Counted from the stretch's first letter, positions 1-11,755 are shown. The stretch is 64,000 nt of DNA from Cryptomeria japonica (GCF_030272615.1 NC_081415.1:603779644-603843643); one strand, 5' to 3'. The notes: generated by a model not told the origin, from the sequence alone. A program made the numbers and translations.

Positions 1-720
1 TTGGCATCATGACAATCAGACAGATTGAGTAAACATACACAATAGAATCTATAAGTCTTTGGTAACAAATTGATCCTTTTTTGAGCAAATTAGCCTTGTG
101 AGCATTTCCCTATCAAGCTCCCTATCAGTACGGCAGACCTTGCAGGACACCTTTGAGTTGGGACTGTATTGAGGATACAGTGGCCATAGGCCCTAAGATG
201 GTTTGTGATATGGAGCAATAGGTAATTTTGATTAGACAATGCCTTAGAGAGGCACAGGATAGGCAGAAGAAATATGCAGATGCAAAGAGTATAGACCGGA
301 GTTACATGGTTGGGGATAGAGTTTTTCTGAGAATGCGACCGCATAAGAGTCCAATCTATTATGGAAAGCATTCTAAGCTCGCACCTCACTTTGTTCGACC
401 TTTTGAGATCCTTGAGAGGATAGGACGAATTGCTTATCACCTAGCTTTACCACCTAGCCTGTCACGCATACATGATGTGTTTCATGTATCAGTTTTGAGG
501 AAGTATATCAAATATGAGTCTCATATTTTAGCTTGGGATGCCTTGCAAGTGGATTCAGACAGGAAGCTAGCATTGGAGCCCATTCACATTTTTGCTTGTT
601 GGACATTGTCCTTTTGAGGTCGAGAGTTGGACCAAGTTAGGGTCCAGTGGGATTGCTATGATGAGGTTACAACTTCATGGGATGATGCAGCATGTATGAG
701 ATCACAATAACCTCATCTTT
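1..720 (+). pseudogene. Ty3/gypsy integrase C-terminal remnant
   Basis: This is the end of a gypsy pol polyprotein, whose integrase would insert the cDNA into nuclear DNA. Near base 10 a frame resembles the QTERVN motif around the last catalytic Glu, but it reads QTD followed by a stop. After a gap, the frame from about 115 reads YGRPCRTPLSW and the helical part of the integrase tail. The open segment at 228-617 holds DRVFLRM, LAPHFVRPFEIL and the highly conserved HDVFHVSVLRKY. Past about 585 the frame shifts and a degenerate tail (VQWD, SWDD, PHLF) continues to about 740. Stops and frame breaks make it non-functional. The polypurine tract and LTR that follow fit the 3' end of a plus-strand element. 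The element's 5' part lies outside the window. Confidence 0.85.
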
Positions 721-750
721 TTTATGAACTCCAGGAGGACATTCATGCCT

Positions 751-762
751 AGAGGGGGAGGG
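751..762 (+). other. Polypurine tract of the first gypsy element
   Basis: A run of 12 purines lies immediately before TGTGAGACCC, where plus-strand DNA synthesis would start. Its place right after the integrase tail and right before a TG LTR start supports the call. Confidence 0.75.
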
Positions 763-1777
763 TGTGAGACCCTACCTCGACCCATCCTAGCATTTCAATG
801 TTTTTCATGTTGGAACTATTATGGATGCTTTATTTTTATGCATTATGGATATAGAACTTTATATGATCCTCAAAATTGGATAACATTGATATATTGATGC
901 TTCATTTCTATGCATTATAGATATAGAAATTTATATGACCCTAAATAGGGTAACATTGAGATGTTGTATGTCATTATTTGATTTGTATAACTTTATTATG
1001 ATGCTAGAAATATGGTTGCATATCTTATGAATGAATTAAATTATGAGGATTATGATGAATTGCTTTGATATGTGGGGAATTGTATTGTATAATGTCAATT
1101 CTATGCAGAGTGATTGAATTGTATTCTTAATTACATGTTTAATATTATATGAGGCTATTAGAAATTACTAATGTTTAAATTGAGATGCATAGGAAATTAT
1201 CCATGTGACCATGGAAATATTATGGAGAATCAAGACTAGGCCTACGTTCGTAAAACCAGGGGTTGTCTATTTGGAGAGACAACACCCCGTATGTATTGTA
1301 TTTTATTCGTAAATGTAAAATGTTTGCATGAGTGTAAATTATATTTATTAAATTTTTTAAATCATTCAAGGGACAATTTCCATGTGTGTATTTGTGATGT
1401 GGAATTATTTTCTAGTGTCACTTGACAACTATGTTGTATGTTGTGTTGGCAATTGTCATGTCACCTTTTTAGAGAGATTTATTTTTGTTTAATTGTTATA
1501 TTTCTTAACTAACCTTGAAAGTACCAATAAATCTAGGGTAGTGAGCCATAAGGAGGGTCAACTCAGAGTTGACCCGTAGGTTAACTTTAGGTGGACTTTC
1601 TAAGGGTTAAATCAACTCCTAGATTCAGTTTTGGAGCATTTTTATTAGGTCTCATGGGGTACCTATGGGTGAAGGCCAAATTTGGCCATGTGTCTTTCCC
1701 CTAGGGCTTGTTTAACCACCCAAAAAAGGGGTTTTCCCAAGATGGTTGAATTCCATCTATAGGAGTGCCATCCTTAG
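763..1777 (+). mobile_element. First part of gypsy 3' LTR (interrupted)
   Basis: The LTR starts TGTGAGACCC directly after the polypurine tract. The segment is AT-rich and has no coding potential. A small hairpin lies at about 1259-1288 (arms GGGGTTGTCT and AGACAACACCCC). The sequence is cut at 1777 by the 19.8-kb insertion and resumes at 21587. The 5' LTR is outside the window, so the LTR cannot be checked by pairing. Confidence 0.65.
1773..1777. repeat. Target-site duplication, left copy (CTTAG)
   Basis: Five bases abutting the TG of the left LTR. The matching five bases after the right LTR (21582-21586) read CTTGG. Four of five agree, which fits an old 5-bp duplication with one later substitution. 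Confidence 0.65.
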
Positions 1778-2718
1778 TGCTGTCTTCAAAATCTGATTTC
1801 CTTGAACATCCTTAAAATAATATGGTTAAACTTGGTGTAGAAGAGACATTAAAGATAAGGAAATTCTCAAGACAACATATGACAAGGTTTGATTGAACCA
1901 TCTACACTTCGGACCTACACAAAGCCCAGGTGGGTATACCTTTGTGAATTGAATTCACACTTTCGAACATAAACCCACAGTAAACCAGTCCAGAAAACCA
2001 GTGGATCTATTCACCTTGAAATCAACTGAAAATAAAGAATGGAAACTATACTTAAATTTAGAATTTCGATCAACAAAACATGCAATAAACCACTTCAAAC
2101 AATACCACTGCCTTATCCAAGGTCACAGAGTCATCTAAACTCAAATAACACTCCTCAAACAAAACATCTTTATGCATCCCGTTGGCTTGGTTCTTATTAA
2201 TCCTTGTGTATGCCTGACACCTACAAGAATTTATGCATTCCAAATTAAGCTATGATAATCAAAATTCAAAGTCTTTTCCAAAGCGTTTATTGGTATGAGT
2301 GATCCCCACATCTTTAATTTCCCTCCTAAAGAGAAAAGCTAACGAACACTTCTACTAAAATTGCTTTGCAATTCCATTCAAACAGAACAACCCTGGATTA
2401 TTCAGAATGAAAACAATAAACAAATTTGTAAACAAACTTGAAGACAACACAAAAGCATTACTCAAAACCGATGGTCTATATATTCTTATATAGTTCAAGA
2501 AATATTACAAGAAATTTTGAGTATTCTCCATTAGACTTAGAAAAGCTCAGATAAATTTCGGCAGCGTTTTCTTACAATTTTTTTGGTGATCCCCTTTCCT
2601 CTAGTCCTGGTATCCATTTATAACAACATGGATGCACAAAGCTTCGGACCTCTTGAGGAGAGTTTGTTACAATCATTTCTTTCAAAATAAAGAGGTTACA
2701 AGCTTTTCGCAAAAATAA

Positions 2719-5700
2719 TTACAAGCTCTTTTCAGCCTCTGCAGTTTCTTCAACAAGTTGTTCAGTTGCAACCTCTTCTATCTTTTCAGGGGTGCTCTCC
2801 AACTGTTCTGGATCATGGGTGGCATATTTAATTGTCCACTCATTATACACTTCTTCTGTCAGCCATGGGAAATTAATCACCTTATCTTTAGTCTTAGTCA
2901 ACCTTTTCCAAGAATTTCTCATTTTGTTGACCTCTGAATTGAGAAAACCATAATGTGATTTAATTTTCTCTATCTCTTGTATTGTCACAACAAAGAAAGA
3001 AGCATCATCAAGATCAATAATTCCTTTAACTCTTGTTGACAATTTAGCTTCTATCTCCTTAAACCACATTTGTTTGTCCTTTAGTTGATTCAGGCTAGCA
3101 AAAACTCCTTGGAGCAACTCAAAAACTTGATCGGTGTACTCCTTGCACAAATTAACCTTCCTATCCACATTATCTACCTCTACTGCTAATTGTACTAAGA
3201 CTTTAGCAACATTAGAAGTGGATTTGATGATGGGATTGGCCCTTGCCTCATCATAGGATAAACACATAAACTCTAGATCTTGCTCCCTAGGCCTCCATCT
3301 GTCAAAAATAGGTGTCAAAATGGCCTTGTCTCTCCTGAGCTCTTTCCATATATCCATAATTTTACCTACATTGTTATAGAGCAATGAGGCTTTTATTGTA
3401 TCTGCAAAACTGGAAATTGTAGCTCTTACTCTCTCCTCATACTTCTTTGCATATAAAGCCTGAGCCTGTTTCAAGTTTTCCAATTCTTGAGGAGTAATTT
3501 CAACCATTTGAGAGCTGGAGGGTGCTGGAGATGGTAGAAACTCAATGATAGGGCTAGTAGGTGGAGGTCTTATAGGAGAAGAGGAGATCATCAGTGTTGA
3601 AGACTTACCTTGATGGTATTGTCCAGTCAACTGGCTCTGCAACTTGGCAATGATGCTATCCTTACCTCTTACCTTCTCCTTGGCACTATTATAGGCCTTT
3701 AAAACTATTTCCAACTTGATTTGGAGGGCCTCTTTCTCTTTGGCTTCTTTCTCTGCTACTGCAACACTGAATTTTGCAATCTCCAACACAGTGCTAGCAG
3801 CCTCTACTACCCCTGTACTCTGCACTCTCTTCACCATCATTCCACCAAGGTAACTTGACCCTGGGGTGTCTTTGCCTTTCTTACTCGCATTTCTCTTGAG
3901 AGACCACATGACAAGTGCAGCATTGTCCTTATTGAAAGTAATCCCCTCCATGGGTTTAGTCTCTTTTCTCACTGCATCTAGTACCAGGGCGTCTACTATA
4001 TCCCATTCGAGTAAGATAAGCAATCCAGCTTGTGCTACCATATCTCTTCCCTGCTCAGGGGTGATGGTTTTGAATTCTTCCATCATCTCTTGCTTTATTT
4101 CCTCTTCCACCAGGGTTGGATCTTTATTGGGTTGCTCAGCCTTTCTTGTTTCACATGTAGCATTATATTTATCTATGTGCTGCTTCCATATAAACTACAT
4201 AAATGCTTCTAATGTGACAAAATTGTTATCAGCTAAAAAGGCACTACTTGCCTGTTTTATCCCAGGATCCCACTCCTGGTCTTTGAGTTCAATGGTAGTG
4301 ATATCCATTTCAATAGCAATGGGTTCTTCTGGCATTCCTTCCTCCACTTCATCATAAGTGTATGCAATTTCCCCTAGACTACCTAACTATAGGAGTTGCT
4401 CAGCTGTTGCTTGCTCATTTCTTATATGGATAGGGGATTGGGATGGGGAATACAAAGGTGTATCTGATTGCACTTCTTTCCCCACCCTTTCCTTCTTTGG
4501 GCTTTCTTGGATGTTAATGACATCTTGTATCTTCCTCTTTCCTTTGGAGGTAGAGGGCTCCCCTATTGCAGGCATCAACACACTATAACTGGATTTCTTA
4601 TGCAGTGTGTAATCACCAGGAGGGATTGCCTTGCTGGAAGCTGACCTACTTAGGATTATTCTTGCCTTCTCAGGGTTGCTCTTGATTATAGCTTCCCTCT
4701 TCTCCTTCAGTGTCTGCATCACATCTTCAAAGAAAATAATCAAAAACTTTATTTTCTCTTCCAATGGGGAAAAGCTAGACAATGGGTCATAGCTAGCATC
4801 AAACCATTGCACAAAATCCAAGGCTTTCTTATAAGCCACCCACTTTTCATTCCTTAGCTCCTACTCATCTAGATCAAACTCATTTTTGATGAGGTCTTCA
4901 GGAAACTGGAATTGATGAGGCCTACCTCTACATGCTACCTTCTTCCTAAACATACCATTGAAGAAGTCTTCTAGATCAGCACATCTGCACACTACAATGG
5001 ACAAAAGATAAGGCTTGAGGAAATCCTCAAAGCAATTCCAACCTCCCTTTGTTATTACAAATTGGTGGGCTATAGCAGCTGCAGGGAAAATAGTTCCTTT
5101 AGCTCTGCCTGTCAACTCTGCCTCTTGTAAGCGACCAATTTGTCTAAGGATATCTGCAGTTCCTACTTTGAGAGGGAACTGGTAAGGTAACAAAAATGGG
5201 GTGCCTCTGAAACCAAAAACTCTGAAAATTGTGGAGACTGGATAAAAATAAATGTCACCCCAGTTATGAACAATTTTTATGTTCTCTATGAATTCTTTTG
5301 GTCTTATGAATTCTAGAAGAACCTTGGGGATTCTTGGGTTCTCAGAGAAGAGGAGAGTCCTTATTTTGGATGCAAAATATTTATCAAACTTCAAAAAACT
5401 AGCATCCTCTCTATCCCATGACAACACAGTACTCCATAATTGTACTGGCATTTTTCCTCCTTCCTTCTCCTTAACTAGGTGTAGTCCACTAGCAAAGTAA
5501 TCACCACCTTTGAAGAGAAAAAGATGCATCAGGAGTGAGTACCATCCAAAAGGCCTATGCACCTTTCCATTCTTGATTCCTATTAACCCTCCATGGATAG
5601 CATCAACAATAAAAGAGGCATAATCAAATGTAATTGCAAGAGAAGGATTCAAAATCTGGGCAATCATTAACAAGTAATGATTCGGCATATTTGCTTCAGC

Positions 5701-6357
5701 ATCTTCTCCCGAAACTTGGCAAAGAGCCCAATACAATCCTTTGGCCCTTAGGGTTAACATACTTAATGGAAAGGGCTCTTGTGTGTTGGGTCCTACAACT
5801 GTTAACCCTCCTATTTTCACAAAAAACTCCTTGAGAGGCCCATTCCTGAGATGACTCCTCTGTGCACCGTAAATTTGGGCTAATGATGTGAAATTTATAG
5901 GTTCTAGAAAGTTTGTGAACTCATTAAGCCCAAATGCTGTCTTAAACTCTTTAGCATTAATTTCAAGAAGGGTTTTCCCATTTACATCCAGAATGCTTCT
6001 TGTGACTGGATCATAGTTGAACACAATTTGGGTCAGCAAATCTGTGTCCATGAATACCCTTGGGACTACTAATTTCCCGACATCTAATTCCCTGATATTG
6101 TTTTGCGGGGCAGGAGAATTTCTCATTCCGAATCCAACTTTAAACAACCCCAACCCAAACAGTCCAACCTGTGGGTCTCTCAACCAATTACCTTTGTCAT
6201 ATAATCCTTCTCCTATCTTTAGACAGGGAGCCTTGGGCACTAACTCTTTTGCCTTTGATGCCTAATTTGTTGACAATGTCAACCGTTCTAAAAAATCATC
6301 ACAAACACTCCTTTCTGAATAGTTAACTTTGCCAGAAAATTCTCATTTAGGAGCCAT
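2719..6357 (-). pseudogene. LTR-encoded protein of about 1,212 aa, left copy
   Basis: I do not recognise a family. One frame runs from ATG at 6355-6357 to TAA at 2719-2721 without a frameshift, interrupted by five stops: after MAPK, and at TN*AS, LDE*EL, LL*LG and FM*FI. The right LTR has a sense codon at every one of these places. Visible parts: residues 1 to about 540 are globular and mixed alpha/beta in composition, with no catalytic motif I can name. A basic pair at about 605 (KGKRK) and 620-627 (PKKERVGK) looks like a nuclear localisation signal. An acidic patch lies at about 664-675, a heptad-rich coiled coil at about 846-908, a Pro/Ser linker at about 923-946, and a helical C-terminus with a charged tail. 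It lies on the same strand as gag-pol and downstream of a TATA-like box, so it was probably expressed by the element. Function is unknown. Confidence 0.75.
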
Positions 6358-6947
6358 TTTGAAAATGCAAGAAATGAATACCACTCTTAAACAATTCTGC
6401 GATGAATCAATTATCCTATCTAGAACACTACACAAGAATTGCTACACTAGAATATGAGAGAACCTGTTCTTTGCTTGAACGAATTTGCTCTGCAACTGAA
6501 CCAACTTGCTCTGTATCTGAGGAAAATAACTCTACGTCTGCTCTTCTGCAAAATCCTTTAAAAGATATCTTCACCCGATTGATAGGAAACCAAATATTTG
6601 TACTGAGGGCCTTAACTATAGCATTGATTCCGCATGCTTCGGCCATCCCTTCAAAATTGAATTTATACAAGAATTCATATTTTTCACTCCAACAGGTCAC
6701 AACATTCCTGCAAGTGTTTCATTTTGCTCTTTCGCAACTTCAAGAAGCATAACTATTGGGCAACTTAGTCCTACGAAATAACACCAACCATTCGATCAAA
6801 AGAAACTTGATCGAGCGTTAGATTAACTAATAGCTTTGGCTTTGCTCTGGGTCCCACTTTTTTATTGGCTACATGATACCACGTGGCATCCAACCATAGG
6901 CCTTGAAATTCGCTTCACATTCCACTTGACACTAGCCGTGTGTCTTT

Positions 6948-6955
6948 CTTTTATA
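6948..6955 (-). promoter_or_regulatory. TATA-like box in left LTR
   Basis: The minus strand reads TATAAAAG, and the same eight bases are conserved in the right LTR at 20431-20438. It lies about 590 bp upstream of the LTR reading-frame ATG and downstream of the duplicated G-box region, so it is a reasonable core promoter for the element. No transcript evidence is available. Confidence 0.45.
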
Positions 6956-7010
6956 CCGCCGGTTCCACCTTGGTGGGCCCACACTTTCTTCTTAGACCAC
7001 GTGTCAATCA

Positions 7011-7568
7011 GACACGTGGATGGCTCTCATTCACTCTTGCTATTTTGCGGGGTATAAAGAATGAGCATCTTACCCTTGCGAAATAGCGTGGGCCGTCAGA
7101 TCATCTCTTAAGTTGATCGGCTTTTAATCGTCTGAAAAGGCTTTCAGGAGGGGTGGGCCCGCTGACTCACTATGAACACTTGGCGCCCAGTCACCTTCAA
7201 AGCTGACTTGTCACCTTTTTATTCGCCGAAAGGAAACCACGGGGCCCCAACAAACTCTTGACAGTTGTATCCTCCAGGTCCTCCATCATGACACGTGGAC
7301 GGCTCTCGTTCACTCTCGCTATTTCGTAGGGTATAAAGAACGAACATCTTACCCTTGCGAAATAGCGCGGGCCATCAGATCATCTCTTAAGTTGATCGGC
7401 TTTTAATTGTTTGAAAAGGCTTTCGGGAGGGGTGGGTCCGCTAACTCACTATGAACACCTAGCACCCAGTCACCTTCGGAGCTGACTTGTCACCTTTTTA
7501 TTCACTGAAAGGAAACCACGGGGCCCCAGTAAGTTATTGACAACTGTACCCACCAGGTCATCTCCACT
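7011..7568 (-). repeat. 279-bp tandem duplication in U3, left LTR
   Basis: Two units start at 7011 and 7290, each opening with a G-box/ABRE-like core (GACACGTGG). Each unit holds a hairpin with arms of about 17 nt around TATAAAGAA (7039-7087 and 7317-7367), made of CGCTATTTCG and CGAAATAGCG type arms. The right LTR has the same pair with the same 279-bp period. The position upstream of the TATA-like box suggests enhancer repeats. Confidence 0.7.
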
Positions 7569-8106
7569 TATGGCCTGACTCACCTCCGAGGCCCGCCTTT
7601 TAGCCTTTAATCCTGACCCACTGACTGGTGTGACTTGTGCCACGTGCTGCCAATTTACTCACTGTCAACAACCAGCTGGACCGTCTATGTGGCATGCCAT
7701 GTGGTTTTTGCAACTTTGCTGGTTTTAAACTACGTGCAACTTCGCCTAGCGAAATAACGCGAGTCGTGGATCCATCCACGAGATATGCACTAGTTACTGA
7801 GCCCGATAAATTTTAGGAGAAAAATATATAAGGCATAAAATTTTTGATTAACTAACATAACCGCCTAGGTAAACAACAAGGAGGAACACCTCCTACGACC
7901 CCATGACCCATTACTTAAGTGAATAAAGTAACGAAAGATTAGAACTCAGAGGGTTTAAAACAAACAAAAGAGGATCTAAAAATAAAAACCCTTAAACCCT
8001 TGAGGTCTAGAACAAAGCTAAAGCATTTGAAATAGCACCCTATTCAAAATTTCAACAAAACATAACCAATCATGGAAAAGAAAAGCCCATTTTAATCAGT
8101 GATAAC

Positions 8107-8124
8107 AGCGGCTCTGACTGGGGA
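8107..8124 (+). other. Primer-site-like motif on the wrong strand at the 3' LTR junction
   Basis: The plus strand reads AGCGGCTCTGACTGGGGA right at the inner edge of the 3' LTR. It aligns with the element's true primer site (TGGCGACTCTGCTGGGGA, minus strand at 15268-15285) with one substitution and one inserted base over about 17 positions. On the element RNA it is therefore the complement of the primer site, and looks like a tRNA 3' end. No polypurine tract is visible here on the element strand. Confidence 0.55.
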
Positions 8125-8252
8125 TGGTTGATCGCAAGGTCAACACAAGAAAACTCAGAAACTCTGGAGAAATAGACCAAAACACAGACCAAAATAGAAA
8201 AGCAGGAAAGGAACAAAATATGTACAAACAAAGGACCTACCATGCATGGACA

Positions 8253-9650
8253 TTAAGAGAAATAATGCTTCAGGAATTGTCCATGCACTGGAAATTCCTA
8301 CATTTCATCATCCATATTCTTCAAGACATATGAATCCTTACCATTTAAGTCATAGACCACAAAAGGGCCAATCCATAGTGATTCAAATTTCTTATGTTTT
8401 CCCTTATCTTATCCTTTTGCATTCCACTGAAGAACCATGTCATCAATTTGAAACTTCCTTAGCGATGTCCTCTTATCAAAAAGATACTTTGACTGCAACT
8501 GGATCTTGTGATTTCTCTTATGGGCAGAAGTCCTAAGCTCCTCCATTTCTACAATTTGGATCATTCTGTTTTCCATTGGTTCAGATACCTCCATGTCCTC
8601 ATTTTGCAAAAACTGATACACTGGAAGAAGGTTATTTACCGGCAATCTGGCTTGGGCACCATAAACTAATTCAAAAGGTGACATTCCAATGGATTTCTTA
8701 ACTGTTATTCTATTTGCCCAATGAACTAACTTCAACTTTTGATCCCAAGATCTTTTATTCTCTTCTAGGATTTTCTTGATGATATTCAATAGGATTTTAT
8801 TGTTGGATTCTGCTTGTCCATTCCCCTAAGGGTGATAAGGTGAAGAGTATGACATGAGTATACTATGACTGGTATAGAAGCCTACAAATTCTTTTGATCT
8901 GAAACACATGGCATTATCCATCACCAATTTTGCAGGTGTTCCAAATCTAGTTACAATGTTATCCATCAGGAAATCAATGACAATTTTACTAGTAGCTTTT
9001 CTTGTAGGGATGGCTTCTATCCATTTGATGAAATAATCAGTGGCCACTATGATCCATCCATGACCTCTCCCTGACTTCTCAACAATTTCTCCAATAAAAT
9101 CAATGCCCCACTTGACAAACGGAGCTTCTATAGAGACTGGATTTAGGGGTAAGGCTCCTTCATACTTGAGCTTGGATGAAAATCTCTGACATGGGTCACA
9201 TCTCCGAACATATGCATGAGTATCTTTAAATAAGGTGGGTCAATAATACCCAGCCCGGATTACCTTACCAGCAGTAGTCTTAGCGGAATAGTGACCTCCA
9301 CATACTCCATCATGCATTTTAGTTAACACCTGTTTAGCTTGAAATTCATCCAAACACATTAGTAACTCTCCATCTCTTTTTCTCCAGAAAAGATCACCTT
9401 GATTGAGCACATATTTTTGGGACTTAAGTTTCAGAGTTCTTTTCTGATTATATGTCATTTCTTCTGGGAGTGTATCACCTCTCAAAATTTTGATTATCTT
9501 CATGTACCAAGGTTGCCTCTCAATACTAGTGACCAAAGCATCTCTAACCTCAACATTGTGTATTTCTACATTCATGAGATTTGACTCAGTCATGAGCTTA
9601 GCCAAACCTAAACCTCTCACCAATTTGGTGATCTTTATCTCCAAGCTGAA
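8253..9650 (-). pseudogene. Integrase of the coding-LTR element
   Basis: Would insert the cDNA copy into nuclear DNA. The zinc-binding N-terminal region reads MHDGVCGGHYSAKTT then CDPCQRF. The catalytic core shows Asp in WGIDFIGE, Asp in VMDNAMCFRS and Glu in GNGQAES, so the DDE triad is present. The C-terminal module shows ESLWIGPFVVYDL and GQFLKHYFS, ending at a stop at 8253-8255. It is in one frame with RT upstream. Stops interrupt it near 9238 (Trp codon to TGA), 8826 (Gln codon to TAG) and in the last 150 bases. All pol segments from 13115 to 8253 share one frame. Confidence 0.85.
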
Positions 9651-9653
9651 TTC

Positions 9654-10172
9654 CTAAATTCTATTAATCCATCTGTATCTCTTCCCAGTAACCTCAGACT
9701 GAGACAAAATATCTTTAACTGCAGCATGTGGGACATAGGCAATGATGTTTGCATTCACTAAATATGGCCTAAAAGCCTTAACAACTTTAACTAGGGCATA
9801 AGCTTGTTTCTCCATGGTTTCATATTTTAGTTCTGCCACCTACAAGGACTTACTGTAGAAGGCTATGGGATGTTCATATCCTTCATTGTCCTTTTGTAGT
9901 AATACTGTAGCCACTGTATGATATGAAGCAAAAGAAAAAAGAGAAAAAGGCTTACTATAATCAGGGGATTTCAACACCAATGCCTCCTGGATTGCCTTCT
10001 GAATCTCAGCAAAAGCTTTTGAAGCTTCTTGATGCCAATGAAATTTTGTATCCTTCTTAAGCAATTTGACGATAGGCTTCACTATCTCTTTGAAGTTTGC
10101 AATGAATCTCCTGACAAAATTTATTTTACCTAAAAAGGATTGGATACCTTTCACATTTTTAGGTTCAGACAC
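9654..10172 (-). pseudogene. Native RNase H of the coding-LTR element, degenerate
   Basis: Follows RT in the same frame, with the thumb/connection motif VKGIQSFLGKINFVRRFI. The RNase H fold is recognisable from FSLFSFASYHTVATVLLQ, HPIAFYSKSL, ETMEKQAYALVKV and IIAYVPHAAVK. The expected catalytic Asp in the first strand (TDAS in active enzymes) is Phe here (SFAS), and the Asp in the later TDH motif is replaced (VPH). The Glu in EKQAYAL is kept. Separate TAG stops lie at 9840-9842 and 9654-9656, both at likely Gln codons. Loss of the acidic residues suggests this domain had become structural before the element died, with cleavage left to the second RNase H. Confidence 0.8.
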
Positions 10173-10193
10173 CTTATTGATTGCTTCAATTCT

Positions 10194-10980
10194 TTAAGGG
10201 TCTATTCTTACCCCCTCCTTGGAAACTATGTGTCCCAGTAGCTTTCCCTCAGTGACCCCAAAATGACTTTTCTTAGGATTTAGTGATACACCAAATTCCA
10301 AGGCTTTATTGAACACCTTCTCTAGATGTCCACAATGATCGTCAGCTTTCTTAGAGAAACAAGTAAGGTCATCTTGATAAACCACCATGATGATGTTTAT
10401 GAATTCTTTGAAAGCTACATCCATAGCTCTCTGAAATGTAGCTCCTGCATTTTTTAATCCAAATGGCATTCTCACATATACATAAGTTCCCCATGGAGTA
10501 GTGAAAGTTGTCTTGAACTGTTTAGACTCCTTTACCAACACTTGATTATATCCTGAGAAACCATCCATCATGGATAAAAGATCACATCCTATCACTCTCT
10601 GTAGCATGGCTTCCATATTTGGGGATGAGTAATTATCTTTCAAGGAAGTAGCATTTAGATTCTTAAAATCTACACACAATCTGATATCTCCATTCTTCTT
10701 CCTTACTGGGACCAAATTGGAGACCCATGAAGAATGCCTTATTGGTTTGATAATCCCCCCTTCTCTCAATTTAGTCAACTCTTGTTGCATTTTAGTTTAT
10801 AACAAGGGATTGATAGGCCTCTATTTCTGTCTGAAAGGCTTAGCGTCCGGAAGTAAAGGAATTTCATGCTGAAAAAGATCTTGTCTATACACCTTTAGGT
10901 CTTCATAAGTCCAAGCAAAGACATGCTTATACCTTTTCAATAAATTAATAAGGTTAGTCCTGACATGAGGGGGTAGTTTC
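10194..10980 (-). pseudogene. Reverse transcriptase of the coding-LTR element
   Basis: Copies the element RNA into DNA. Motifs in order: KYKHVFAW-type entry (RYKHVFAWTYEDL, about 10900), KLREGGIIKPI, SSWVSNLVPVRKKNGDIRLCVDF, MDGFSGYNQV, TTPWGTYVYVRMPFGLKNAGATFQ, the active site VVYQDDL near 10375, then SLNPKKSHFG and LLGHIV. Spacing is normal for Ty3/gypsy. The two active-site aspartates are intact. Stops occur near 10820 and 10797 and at 10194-10196. It is in frame with the RNase H on both sides. Confidence 0.9.
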
Positions 10981-10984
10981 TTTC

Positions 10985-11755
10985 CAATGTATACCAACTT
11001 AGGGGATGATTCTGCCCCCAGGTTTACCTCCTCTAACTCTTCCAACTTAGTGGTAGACTGCTGATGTAAATGACTATCATTATAACTAAACATTCTCTCC
11101 AGCTCCACCAGCCCTTTAGGTATTTCATTTGTTTCCAACTGGACCACATCATTTCCAAACACTATCTCTCTGTTGTCTACCACTTCCACCAATGCATTAC
11201 AATCAATCTTTTGTCCATCATAGTCATCAACACATTGGATAAAACTAAGAATGTCTTCATCATCAGCAAAAACTTGCCAATTGTACACATTATCAGGAAT
11301 GGTAGGCCTAGATTTTATTTCAACAGTGGAAATACCAGTTAGCATTGCATCATCATTTTTCAAAGCAACATTAGCTAGGAAATCTGCCATAATATTTTTT
11401 GCTCGCTCTATCCAATTAATAGAAAATGCATCAAAATGCTCAATAACATCCCAAACAACATGCTTATACTGCTTTAATCTATCATTCTTGGATGCATATT
11501 TAGATCTCACCTGAGAAACAACCAATCCTGAATCCTCCATTACTTTCAACAGTCGGATTCCATGTCTTTTTGCAACCTCAAGTCCTAGTAACAAGGCTTC
11601 ATTCTCTACAGTATTATTTGTGCACTAGAATGCCAATAAAAATGAGTACTTAAAAGTTATACCTAATGGGGACACAAAAAGAACCCTTTCTCCAGATCCT
11701 TCTTTAGAACAAGCTCCATCAAAATACATCTGCCACAACCCGTACTGCTATGCTT
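10985..11755 (-). pseudogene. Additional (archaeal-type) RNase H placed before RT
   Basis: Lies between protease and RT in the same frame. It reads YFDGACSKEGSG, then FVSPLG, TNNTVENEALLLGLEVA, KVMEDSGLVVSQV and RAKNIMADFLANVA. The four acidic positions (Asp, Glu, Asp, Asp) of an active RNase H are all present. This pattern fits the extra RNase H of plant Tat-lineage gypsy elements. In the Tat order I know, that domain follows the native RNase H rather than preceding RT. TAG stops interrupt it near 11755 and 11625. A linker of about 100 residues (roughly 11340-10990) joins it to RT. Confidence 0.8.

Larger units (their letters stand above)
1778..8107 (-). repeat. Left (3') LTR, 6330 bp, of the coding-LTR element
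   Basis: Matches 15291-21581 end to end. On the element strand it has about 1.15 kb of upstream sequence with a 279-bp tandem duplication, a TATA-like box at 6948-6955, about 590 bp to an ATG at 6357, a 3.6-kb reading frame, and a 940-bp non-coding tail. The outer boundary is set by loss of similarity plus the target duplication. The inner boundary at 8107 is set by where similarity to the right LTR stops. Confidence 0.85.

Noticed and set aside
3866-4357. 163-codon plus-strand frame, repeated at 17349-17840
   Set aside because: It is the antisense of the LTR-encoded protein. Its conservation between LTRs comes from the DNA being a repeat.
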